The translations under genes and the position numbers were made by a program. This document shows positions 1 to 10,630 of a DNA stretch of 64,000 nucleotides, piece after piece. The stretch comes from Brachypodium distachyon (lineage: Eukaryota; Streptophyta; Magnoliopsida; Poales; Poaceae), in contig NC_016133.3 of assembly GCF_000005505.3 (NCBI RefSeq), forward strand, positions 34,620,737-34,684,736, given 5' to 3'. The notes beneath the pieces were generated by a model. It was not told the DNA's origin, did no database searches, and saw only the letters and a program-made list of their open reading frames with translations. The stretch's first letter is position 1; every line of letters starts with the position of its first letter.

Positions 1-108
1 CGCGGGATCTCTGCGAAGGAGTCCGGACTGAGCGCGTTGCTCTGGCCGGGCGGTTGAGGCGCACCTCGTAGACCACGGCCACAGGGTCACGGCGAGGGTC
101 TTGAAGCC
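1..108 (-). pseudogene. Enoyl-CoA hydratase/isomerase-like fragment (dienoyl-CoA isomerase type), cut by the window edge
   Basis: Read on the minus strand, this stretch gives in successive frames the N-terminal landmarks of peroxisomal enoyl-CoA hydratase/isomerase proteins: KTLAVTL, then VVYEVRLNRPA, then NALSPDSFAEIP. The three pieces sit in order and at the expected spacing, but two frame changes are needed to join them, so as written it cannot encode the protein. The rest of the gene would lie to the left of base 1. In the family these enzymes isomerise double bonds during beta-oxidation of unsaturated fatty acids in peroxisomes. Family identity is from memory of the conserved N-terminus; single-base sequencing errors are an alternative to decay. 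Confidence 0.45.
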
Positions 109-540
109 CCCGCCGGATCAGCCAAACATATCAAAGCAACCAAAACCAAAATCGCACCGCACGTCGAAGAAGCCTGACACAGCCACACAGAGCTACAGCA
201 GAGATGGGGCCCTCAGGCTGCCAGCGCAACAACCGCACTCACCTCCCGCTTTCCGCTCGCACCGCGACAGAAACACACAGTAAACAACGACGTGGCCTAG
301 CCCATCGAAGCCCCTTTCTTCGCGGCTTAAAAGAATAGTAAAGATAAAGATTGGTTAAACTTTCTTGTCCTGAGACTTCCTAGTCGTCGGTAAAGACGAC
401 GCAGATCCAGACTTCAAGAGCGTGCACGCGGCTGCTTAGCCGTCCGATCTACATTGGACAGCTCAAGAAAAAACGAGCCACTCGTGGACGCGCCGAAAAT
501 TGTTAGTCCACATGAGCCGGAAACGACCGACAACTCTCAG
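109..540. other. Stretch without a recognisable gene
   Basis: Moderately GC-rich sequence between the two gene fragments at the left edge. The short reading frames here have no family features. On the minus strand it could be 5' flanking sequence of the isomerase-like fragment. Confidence 0.4.
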
Positions 541-572
541 GATTGGGCTCTCTCAACAAAAAAAAAGCATTA

Positions 573-1032
573 TCACGATGGGCCAGGATGTCTCTCGCCG
601 GCAGCGGCAGCGGCAGCGGCTCTGGCGCGGCGGCGACGTGGACACCGGCGTTCTGCACCATCGTGGAAGCCGACACACTCGACTTCTCGTACCTCGCCTG
701 CTCGGCCCGCGGCGTCCGCGCGCCACGCGACGCCTCCTCCTGCGGCGCGCGTGTGCCAGCTGCTCCTCTCCGTCGCCACCCACGACCTCGTCTTCCCCGT
801 CATGCTCTTCGACCGCGCCGCGCGCACGCTGATCGGGTGCCACGCCGACGAGCTGGCCCGATTCTTCGCCGCGGCGGACACCATGCGTGGGGAGATGTGC
901 CGCATGGCGCTGCGCGAGCCCGCGAATGGGAAGGGCGGCGAGCACCTCCCCGCCGTGTCCGTCGTCCCGATGATCCGCGACGGGTTCCGCCCGTTCGTCG
1001 ATGCCCTCAGGACGTTGTACCCGCGCGGCTGA
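573..1032 (+). pseudogene. Frameshifted fragment resembling the RPA large-subunit C-terminal OB fold (RPA/MEIOB type)
   Basis: One frame (about 573-715) reads IVEADTLDFSYLACSA, like the start of the zinc-ribbon OB fold DBD-C of replication protein A. A second frame (about 748-1032) continues with RVCQLLLSVATHDLVFPVML, then FDRAARTLIGCHADELARFF, and ends in TLYPRG followed by TGA. Between the frames the expected second Cys of the first CxxC is Arg and the frame changes once, so the Zn ribbon is destroyed. RPA-type OB folds bind single-stranded DNA in replication, repair and meiosis. No introns or upstream OB folds are visible, so this is a terminal fragment. It could be an Aux/meiosis-type paralogue rather than true RPA1. 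Confidence 0.42.
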
Positions 1033-1904
1033 CTGATCCCCTTCGTCGCCGCGCCGCCATGGCTTCTAAGTGTTCGATGAAACGCTTCCATCTTATGGCG
1101 CGTTCTGTATTCGTCGATGATCTCTGTCAAGCTCTCCTTTTCTGGCAGATTAGGGTCGAACTCTCTCATGAGCATGTTATCTTTTATTTATCTGATTATA
1201 AATGGTTTAGCTTGTCGCTGTCGATAGCAGTGTCCACCATTCCATACCAGGAAAGAATATCGAAACTATTTCTTCTTCGCATGATTGCTCACATACGGGG
1301 GACATTAAGACATGCACAAGTCACAAGTGTTCTTACAGCTACGGTGATATGATCCTGTTGACAATGACATGAACTTGAAAAAACAATGCTACAATTAGCA
1401 TAAAAGGCAGTAACCCGTTTTTACCTTAACGAGAATTTCATCGCATGTCTAGCAAAATGGTACTACATAGTTACATGGTTCTATTTTAAGGAATATCGTG
1501 GGGCATCATCCTTCTTATGGGTCTGCATTGTCAGATGTAGATATGTCAAAATTACCGGTCATAGCCACTATTCTATAACATGGCAACAAAAGAAAATGAT
1601 TAGACTCCAATAGTAGATTGAATAAATAATGATGTTAAAATTGTTTTTCATCAACTTTTTTTCGTTTTTAGTGAAGATAATTTGTGATGAGCTAGTTTGC
1701 TATAATCCGAAAACGGAATAAGTAAAATTGAATTTCCCATTACATATTTTCATGGCATGCAGGAACATATTATTGTCACCATCATAAAAACAGACGCGTC
1801 AGTAAGAAATGTCTGGCCATGCTGAAGTCGCCCTTCCGCTGCGTATGCTGGACATGCAGGGTGCGGGATGAGAACAAAAAAGAAATACTTGCAGTACTTT
1901 CAAT
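1033..1904. other. Intergenic, no gene seen
   Basis: AT-rich from about 1170 on. No coding stretch with family features and no terminal inverted repeats recognised. Confidence 0.4.
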
Positions 1905-3465
1905 AACTAGTGAACTTACTTGCCACCATGATCTTGCTGGAAGACTTCGGGGTTGCATCTGGGTTGCGCATCAATTTTCAAAAGACATCTGCACACCTAA
2001 TCCGATGCACTGGACAGGAGGAGGCTTTGATGGGCCAGATGTTGGGCGTCGAGTGGAGCCATTCCCATGCACTTATCTGGGTTTGCCGTTGGGCTTGCGA
2101 AAGCTATCCGCGACCAAATTACAGTGCTTGGTTGATAAAGTGGCGAATAAATTACAATTGTGGTCTGCCTCAATGCTCTCTTCGGGTGGAAGATTAACAC
2201 TTGTGCGATCCACGTTGTGTGCCATTCCGGTATACTCCATGATGTCTCTTGATCTGCCCATGAAGACAATTGATGGCATTGATAAAATTTGTAGGGGTTT
2301 CTTATGGAAAGGGAGGACAGACGTCAGAGGTGAACATTGCTTAGTGGCCTGGCAATCGGTTTGTTCTCCCATGGAGCTTGGAGGTCTTGGCCTTCCCAAC
2401 CTCAGTTGCTAAATTTAGCTCTACGGGCTCGTTGGTTCTGGTTACAGAAATGTGACCATGAAAAGCCTTGGGCTGATTTTGATATCAGCATTCCAAACAC
2501 TTCTCGAGACCTTTGTGAAGCGGCAATTGGTATTGTTGTTGGAAATGGGCAGTCCTCTTGATTCTGGACTGATCCCTGGCTTTTGCGCACTAGCTTCAGC
2601 TCCTTTGCGCCAAACCTCTTTGGGGAAGTCTCTCAGCGTGCTGCGCGTATGACGGTGGCTGCAGCACTTGACAATCATGGTTGGCTGAGAGTGATGAACC
2701 CTGAGCTTCCTTTGGCTGCTCTTGTTGAGCTCACTGAAATGGCCACCTTGCTGCATGGTGTGGACTTAAATGAACAGGAGGATGCTTTCAGATGGAAGTG
2801 GAGCAGCTCTGGAAACTTCACGTCTGCGTCGGCTTATGCCTCCTTCCATGGCCGTGAGCTGAGGCCGGGGGCATCGGAAGTCTGGGACTCGCGTGCTCCC
2901 AGTAAGTGTAAAGTTTTTATGTGGCTTGCCATCTGGAATAGGTGTTGGACGTCGGACCGGTTGAGTAGGCGTGGCTTGCCTCACCCGGCCAAGTGCCCAT
3001 TCTGTGACCAGGAGCAGGAAACACTGTGGACCATCTTCTTCTTCAGTGTGTCTTTGCCAGACAAGTTTGGGCTTCTTGTTTGCAGGTTTGGGGAAAGATT
3101 AATTGGATGCCTTCGGTTGACGACTCTCTGGTGGACAAGGCTGGAGGTGAGTAACAAGAAAGACTGCAAGAATCTGAACCCTAGTATAACTTTGATCTGC
3201 TAGTGCTTGTGGAAACATAGGAACTCGATTGTTTTTTATGCTGCCTCCACTCAATTCATCAAAGTCATGCAGAACTTAACAATCGAAGGGAATGCTTGGA
3301 CTAGAGCGTTGTTGTTCAAAGGAACTAAGTTTTGTGTTGGTCGTAGAGTGGGACCAGAGTGGGTTGTAAGTGAGGAGTAATTTTACTTTGCCTACGGGCT
3401 TGTAGCCGCATAACGGTATTCTTTTCCAATATATAATACACCTTTTTGGTGTATTCTAGAAAAAA
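1905..3465 (+). mobile_element. LINE (non-LTR retrotransposon) 3' half, decayed: RT thumb plus zf-RVT region
   Basis: Begins inside the reverse transcriptase with ILLEDFGVASGLRINFQK (about 1930-1985) and YLGLPLGLRKLSATKLQ (about 2065-2125), followed by the connection FLWKGRTDVRGEHCLVAW (about 2298-2350). Then comes the zf-RVT domain with FRWKWSSSGNFTSASAY (about 2790-2840), KCKVFMWLAIWNRCWTSDRL and CPFCDQEQETLWTIFF (about 2995-3050). The coding line changes frame several times and carries stops, so it is a dead copy. The last frame ends near 3380 and the 3' tail ends about 3465. The catalytic part of RT and ORF1 are absent. Target-site duplication was not identified. Confidence 0.8.
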
Positions 3466-3727
3466 TAATAATTAGTGAACTACAAGGAAAAGAAAAGAAA
3501 AACTTCCTCCGATGCATAATAAGTCTCAGATTTAGTACAAAGAATAGAAGTTGAAAGCGAATGCAAGTAAAAAGAAATAGAGGTAGAAACGGATATTACC
3601 CCCAAAATATCATGCATGGATTTACGTACTAGAAGTGTGTGTGAGAAAACACTGTACAGAGCAAGGCTTGTTTGTGCTTGTACAACAAAGTGGAGTACTA
3701 CAACGAAGGATAAAGTCAATTTGTATG
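3466..3727. other. 3' flank of the RFWD3-like gene
   Basis: AT-rich stretch between the LINE remnant and the stop codon of the minus-strand ligase gene. It should contain that gene's 3' UTR and polyadenylation region; no discrete signal is claimed. Confidence 0.35.
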
Positions 3728-6700
3728 CTACCTAATTCTGAAAACCTGCAGCTTCTCCTCGCTCAAGCACCCAAGGTACCTGTCGCCGGTGGAGCTCTCT
3801 GCAAACCTCAGATCAAGGATCGGTCGGCGGTGCGGGATGAGATCAGTAAATGTCTGAAACGAAGGCAGCCGCCACGTCCGGACTCCAGACAGCGTCTCGT
3901 CACCGTAGGCGAAGAGGTGCTGGTTGCTTCCGCTGCAGGGTATGATAACGGACTTCGACATCCTTAACTCGCTTACATTGCCGTTGCAGATGCCGTCTTT
4001 GACAAAGGACGTGCTGCTTGTCCTCCTTATGAAGGCGTGGCACCCAAGCTTTCCTGAACCCGAGAGCGTCGGTGATTGAGATATAGCTGTTTGAGATGCA
4101 GCGCCAACGCCCAATAGCTCGACTTTTGGCCGGAAGGAAGCCACCAGGAGATCACTTGATGGAGCGGTGCATGCAAGAGATATGCAGACCCCATGGATTT
4201 CCATCCCAGTAACCAAATTGGGCCTGAAAAAAGGACCCAGTTTTAATATGTGAACCACAAAGAACCAATATCGACGTTTGCACATACCATGAGCACCAAC
4301 CAAATCATTAACTTTTTAAACCTGCTACATACTTATTTTCACTGCCACCTACATCCCAAATGCAGGGTCCTATGGAAGAAGCAGAGATGACCTTCCTGGA
4401 ACCACTGTCATCTACCACGGAGTGGACTGTATGAACTGGGTGTGTTGATAGACCCGTCAAGGAACACATTGGTGCTTTAGTTTGACGGGTGTCAAACACC
4501 AAAAGCATGCCATTCTGTAAATTTGAAGAGAGGTTTCTTGTCAACCTTCAAACAGCAAAGATTCGAAAATAATCATGAGAGATTTCGACAAGGCAACCTG
4601 TAATCCAGCATAGATGTGATTTGGATCAGATGAAACCCCTGAACAGGACCAGCCAGGAGCCTGCATGGTATTAAAATACAGAAGATTAACAGGCCAGGAT
4701 AAACTATGTGAGTAGTTCATAAAAAAAATACATGTTCAATACCTTTAAAACTTAAACTTATATGCATCACTACCGGCAACAAGTGCCACACGATGTAAAT
4801 CTTCTGATTTAAAAACACAACGTATGCTGTGGTGAACACATGCTGCATTTTCAATATCCAAGAACTAGAGATATGACAAGAACCAAACAGAAAACGAAAG
4901 CCTGCTGGACACCCACACCCTCAAGGAAGCACACCCGTCTATAGTTTGAAAATTATACTTGCATTCCTCTAAAAATATGTACTTGTAATGAAGTTAATCG
5001 CAAAAATAATTATGTGAAGGAACACAAAATTACTTGCGAATTTGTTAACTTCAAGTTCAAAGAATCACCGGTAGATCATATTGAAGGACGATATTGTTGG
5101 TCGTCATGCTGTGATATAATCATATTGCACAAAAGTCAAAGTTAGTTCAAAAAATTGTTAAAAAAACAATGAGAAATTGAACTGGCATATGTTACAGATA
5201 GACCTGAAAAGCAACAATTTCCTGCCTAGAGATGCAAAAACAGCAAGGCCCCCAGGAAGTATACAAATGTCCCTGACAGCTTTAGTATTGGGAGGAAGGT
5301 GGACTTTCATTTCTTGTCTAGAAAACATGCTGATCTGTAGAAATAATGAGTGGAGATACATAAGGTGAATAAGAATAAACAACCAAAATGTGTGGCAAGA
5401 AGAATAACTAGCCTGAAATCATAAGGCAAACTGGCTCTGTACCTTAGTAATGACATGTTCAGCACTAACTCCAGCTGCCCTTCCAGAAGCTAATATAATC
5501 TGGCTGGATGCATCTATACCCATGACTCGAGCTCCATCAAGGAAATACTCATTCTACAACATATAGTTGCCAACTTCAGAACATGGCTCCCCTTTGATTC
5601 ATAAAGGAGAATTGGAAATCTAGGAAGGAATGCCTATCAAGGACCAAACCGGTCAACAGTAGCTAATAATTGTACCATCCAACGAGCATACTGACTACGT
5701 CTAACAAACCAGTATTTGGCTTTGGCTGGATGCAGTTTTATAAAGAAATGCATGGAGATAATAGCCAGCAATGAAATGATAACCTAAGATTGAGTAAAAT
5801 GATTTATTCCTCCTGCTAGTCTTCAACATGTGTACAAATTTGATGTCATTTGTCTCATGAAATGAATGAAGCAGTGCTTATGTCTACGAGGTGAGGACGA
5901 AGTCAGGAGCAGACAAACTGATTAGATCAAAAGATTATATGGCTTGGTAGTTGGGATACCAAGCAAGATATAATAGAATGAGACAATCAAGCAACACTTA
6001 AAAAATAATAGACCTGTAGAACAAATTTGCAAGGATCACCACTGCCAACATCTGCTCTATGTGAAACTGACTCTGGAACCATTCCTCCTCCATCTGATGA
6101 TTGTTCCGCCAGTTTCTATACAATTGAATGTTAAGATCAAATACTGTATAATCGTGATAATAATTTTAAAAAATATAGCAATGTTACCTGTCTCTTTGAG
6201 ATTGATTCCTTTATTAAATGTTGCTGCAACAAAATCTGCCTCTGCAAGACGTACGGAAACATAAAGGAATAAATATGAGGCTCTACTGAACATAAAGGTC
6301 TATTTTCTGCGAGGCTAATCAGAAACTAGCAATTTAGTACAAGGAGACATACAAGGGAGGCATTTGTTAAGATGAATAAACTGCCAATAAGTTTTAATAT
6401 ACACAATACTACTACGAACAACTGGTGCACTACCTTTTTCAACTTAAACTAGCAAAGAGCCTGCACGATGTTACGGAACAACAAAACGTAGAAACACACG
6501 TTAAACATCTGGTCTTACACAGAGTAAATACTTGAATATGATTACAAAACTATGATTCAAGAACATTAATTCCAAGTACTTGAAGCCACCCGCAAAAATC
6601 AAAATCACATATCTGGTGGCCTATCAAACCCAATGGTATCATATTTCTTATTTCTTAGTTTTTAAAGAATTAATTTGTCATGATGTGATGCGATTGTGGG

Positions 6701-9700
6701 ACTACGAAATTTCAGTAGCAATGTTACACAAAATTCAGCTTTGCATAAGTATATATCATCTCCAAAAAGCATTTGCATTCGGCTACAGTCATATATCAAA
6801 CCACGGACCACAATAGGTAACTGAACGAAAGAAATGACAACCAAAATCTACTAAAGACAGTTATGCCATATTAAAAAAAACATGGCATAGAGAAGCATAA
6901 TTTAGAGAGGACCTCTGTTACACAAGATCATTGGATTTTTATTGTTGCACAACTGGAAAAGAAGAATAAGAAGCCGATGAGACCTGGGCAGCTGGACCAG
7001 CACAGTGCAACAAAAATTGATTCATGTTCTTTCACGTGTCTGCTAGACCTGGAGACGCCGCCGCGGTGTTCTCTCTCTTACTCACAACCCTTCTCCAAAC
7101 CTGCATCTCCAAGCCATTGCTATGCATCTTCCAATTCATCCAAAACCTGAAACCGGCATCTTTAAGCCCTGTGCTGCTTCCCCGAATGATTTCTTGGCGA
7201 TCAGCGGGGCGACGGGCTTCCGTGAGCCCGGCCGGCGGCCGGCGACGCCACTGACCCACAGCCTCCCAAATCGACGTCCACTGACCCTCAGGTAGTCAGG
7301 TTCCACCATTTGCTTCCGTGTGGCGAACGATTCTGTGTCGCTGCGCTTCCGTCATTGACCTCTTGCGACCCACCGCCTGGCCTGCGCCGCCGCTGCTTTC
7401 GCGTCGCATGGATCGCGTCGTTCGGCGAGGCACCGGCGGTTCTGCGCTCTCGAATCTGCCCTTCCATCACCCCACGCCGCCGCTGCTCTGAGAAGAATTG
7501 GGGGGTGGAACCGCTGGCTCGCACCCGCAGCCGCATGGGGAGAAGTGAATCAATCGGGGGGTTTGGTTTCCGGTGGGCATAAAAGTCGGGGGATCTGGTG
7601 GCCTGGGGCCGCCCGAGGAAGGGGGGGATCTGCGACGTCGATAGTGTTTGGATCGGACGGTTTACAGTAAGTGAACGGTGAGACATGGGTAAACTGTGTG
7701 TTTATAGCAGTAGAGAAGAGATAGTATGCATGGTTCATGGTTGCACAATGAAAATGCTGTTCACACCTTAATAGTGATACCATATCGAAGTTATGCATGT
7801 ACCTTGTACTCTTTTATCTCCTCCACAAATGTTTGTTGCTGCATTGAAACATAAAAAAAGCATAAGCTTACGTGAATGTTATATGCAATGTGTACCTTCT
7901 GATGATTTCAATACCTGTATAAGATTGTTAAAATAAAGGAATATGGCAGTAGCCTATAGACCATCAACAGAAAATTTACATCTTTCTCACGACAATGCAA
8001 AAGCTTATAAACAATGGCACTTGCTGAACCAGGCAGGGAAGATCAGTTTAGCAAAAAGGGGCATATCCCTGTGGTTTGTGGTTTACTCTGAGCTCATTTG
8101 AGTTTCCCTTTTAGTATCCCTCTAACTTCTATTTGAATGTCTGAAATGAATATGTAGGCACACAGTACGCAATGTTGCTAGTGGATTGTTGTCCATGTTA
8201 AATTTTAATCTTTTATTTTTATATATTAGTTTAGCCACCATGTGTACTTGTATAAAAACATTTAGTCGTATTACCAAAATCTCTTGATTCGAAGATGCAG
8301 CTAATCTTCATACAGAAGAACAAATAGTCAAATAGCCAGCTTAGTGATTAGATTCATAAGATATTGAGTACTCTAAGATATTACAATCATGATTCATGAG
8401 AAGTTGTGAACATGTTACCAGTACAGAGTCCTAATATCCCCCTCAAGAAAAAGGAGTAGTCCTAATATCAGTTAGAACTTAGAAATAAAAGATGTGGATT
8501 GTAAAGAGAAAGTAGCTTACTTGGTTCTCAAGAAATCTATTTTTATCTCTCAATGACAATACTTGCTGCATAAATCAAACAAGCTTCAGTACATGGTCAG
8601 AAATACATCGAAGGTAAATTAAAGAAGAAAAATTACCTTTTCAGGATCATTATTTGGAACAACAATCTCTGGTACATAGAGGTTGATAATGTTCTTTTGT
8701 CTATATCTCTTGCCACACTGAGGACACTGATTACATAATAACAATAAATATCATCAGAATTATTTCTCCCACTAAAAGTGCATATTACACTTGAATATGT
8801 GATTCCGAACTAGCAGTTATTGACCAACATACCGTGGCACTTTTGTTCCCACACTGTGTTAACCATCTTTCTAAGCAAGATCTGCCATAGACATGCCCGC
8901 AAGGAATGCAACTAGAAGTAGATTATCACAGAGTTAGCAATTCAAAAGCCACACCATGATGAGTTGTTTTACAGCTTTAGGGACTGCCGAAAATGAGTTG
9001 AACATAGATCTATGCCACAAAACCAGAAAGTTAAAAATAAAAGACAGAGAAAACGTACTTCGGTGCTCTTGAACACAAAATTGAAAACAGTCACAGTAAT
9101 GCATGGTAAGTGACCATTTGCATTGTAACCAAATTCCATGGTCCTTTTAGGTCAGCACCCAGCTTTATTAGATAGCTAGAATATAAGTCGCATGTTTACA
9201 ATCGCAGCTAATCTAAACTAGTCAAGGTTCTCTTCATCTAGTACTCAACAAGCAAGACACGGTGTAACAGAAGGGAGCTGGTTCACGGCTATCGGATTAC
9301 ACATTCCAACTTTCACAACAAGAAAAAAAGACAAAGATGAATAGTTCCATGACCATTGGCTTCACATGCTTCACGAGTCGCAAGTTTCAACACTGATATA
9401 GTTATATGTTTAGATCCAGAGGGTTCAAACAACATAGCGATCCTACATTCGTGGACACTCGCTCCAAATACCCAATGACTATGCGGTAGCTCGTGATTCA
9501 GAAAGGCACCACAGCACACATACATTATCACCTAAAACATGAACTCCATCCAATGCACTGAAGTCACATCAGCCCCATTTTCTAAGGGGGGACACAGCAA
9601 AATGACCATATGGTTTCTGCTAATCCCAAAGAGCAACGAAATTAGCGAAGCGCAGCAGGAATACCAGCCAATCTAGAAGCTCAGAAGTACACACGGCAAC

Positions 9701-10023
9701 GACTAACTACCCAGCAGAATCGACCAGATCGCGGCACAATTTCCCCCTCACCTTACGCGATGCTTGCCGTCGGCGGTCCACGCGTTCATACACACAGGGC
9801 AACTGGGGACGCACGGCCCCTCAGCCTCCTGATCCCCGCCCGCAGCCTCCTCTTCTTCCTCCTCCTCCTCCTCTCCCGAGCTGGAGGAGCTCACCTGCAC
9901 CACCGGGGGAGCAGTTTCTTCACGAGCCGCCGCCTCGCCGTTGGCGACGAGGTCGACAGCCTCGTGGGAGCGCCCCGGCCCATCCTCCTCGCCCGCCCCC
10001 TCCATGGCCCCCGACGCCGGCAT
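3728..10023 (-). CDS. RFWD3: RFWD3-like E3 ubiquitin ligase (RING, coiled coil, WD40), 13 exons
   Basis: Exons in coding order: 9752-10023, 8833-8911, 8637-8726, 8521-8565, 7803-7838, 6188-6241, 6014-6115, 5443-5553, 5204-5334, 5069-5108, 4598-4660, 4333-4514, 3728-4223. All junctions are GT-AG with matching phase; the sum is 1701 nt, 566 aa plus stop. Residues 20-70 are acidic and low in complexity (Glu run 51-59). The RING is at 75-121: CPVC, CGH at 95-97, C103, CPQC at 118-121. The Cys expected three residues after H97 is Gly100, a gap I also associate with human RFWD3. Residues 148-200 look coiled-coil; 227-566 form the WD40-type propeller (AVRDICILPGGLAVFASLG, YAGLQNGMLLVFDTRQT, SASSIGPCIWDVGG). 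Human RFWD3 ubiquitinates RPA and RAD51 in crosslink repair; that role here is by homology. Two start ATGs, residues 1 and 7, are possible. Intron 5 carries a GC-rich insertion. Confidence 0.92.
7024..7700. mobile_element. GC-rich block inside RFWD3-like intron 5, probable transposon insertion
   Basis: The 1561-nt intron 5 (6242-7802) is AT-rich except for this block, which is strongly GC-rich at about 7160-7630 and carries open frames on both strands without family features. Its right end, with GTAAACTGTGTGTTTATAGC, looks like the terminal region of a non-autonomous DNA transposon, but I could not pair it with an inverted left end. It does not contribute to the modelled protein. An unrelated captured gene piece is the alternative. 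Confidence 0.35.
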
Positions 10024-10630
10024 GAGGAACGGGATTGGAGAGTGGCACGGAAAGAGAGAGAGGGGAAAATGTTTGGACGCGATGGCGCCGGCGGCGAAAA
10101 GATCGTCCCGCGCGTGGAAGGGAGCAAAGTTTTGGTGCGCACGGGCTCCTTGTCATGGGCCGCCCGAGAAACGCCCAGCCCAAAGAAGCAGCCTCGCCAG
10201 GCTATGCAGCAGCGCGCCCCGCGCACAAGATCGAGGACCTTTAGTACCACCTCGGCTAGCGGAGGCAGTAGGTACCGGCGAGGAGAGCTATATAATAAGC
10301 GCCCCTGCCCACGTTGCAACATACTTACCTGGACGGGGTCGACAGGCGATCAAGAAGGCCCGTGGCCTAGGTCAATGGCCCGCATTGCACTTGGCGGGTG
10401 CGTTGGCTTACCATCTCCCCAAGTGGGAGAGTGGACGTCGTAATTTGTGGTAGAGGGGGTACGCGTTCGCGCGGCCCCTGCCAAATCTCTTGAATTAAAT
10501 CTTGGTCCCTGGAGGCCCAATGTCTAAATTTATTGTTTTGTTTTGTTGAATAAAATTGCTAACTCTTTTATCTGGAACTAAGTCAGATAGGCATAATCAC
10601 CGTCGTCTCAAGGTAAGAGGATTCAGGGGC
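10024..10630. promoter_or_regulatory. Bidirectional intergenic promoter between RFWD3-like and ACR2-like genes
   Basis: The two genes start head-to-head with 607 bp between start codons. The RFWD3-proximal half is GC-rich and contains TGGGCC at about 10157 and AGCCCA at about 10182, resembling the site II (TCP-bound) elements of plant housekeeping promoters; GGCCCA recurs at about 10512. A TATA-like CTATATAATAAG lies at 10288-10299 in plus orientation. Transcription starts cannot be read from sequence. Confidence 0.55.

Noticed and set aside
5036..5160. Alternative exon for the RFWD3-like gene at 4780-4840
   Set aside because: That stretch meets a stop in the required phase, while 5069-5108 gives SMTTNNIVLQYDLP in phase with good splice sites.
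9760..10453. Long plus-strand frames of 170-227 codons
   Set aside because: They are antisense to RFWD3-like exon 1 and its GC-rich promoter; no family features.
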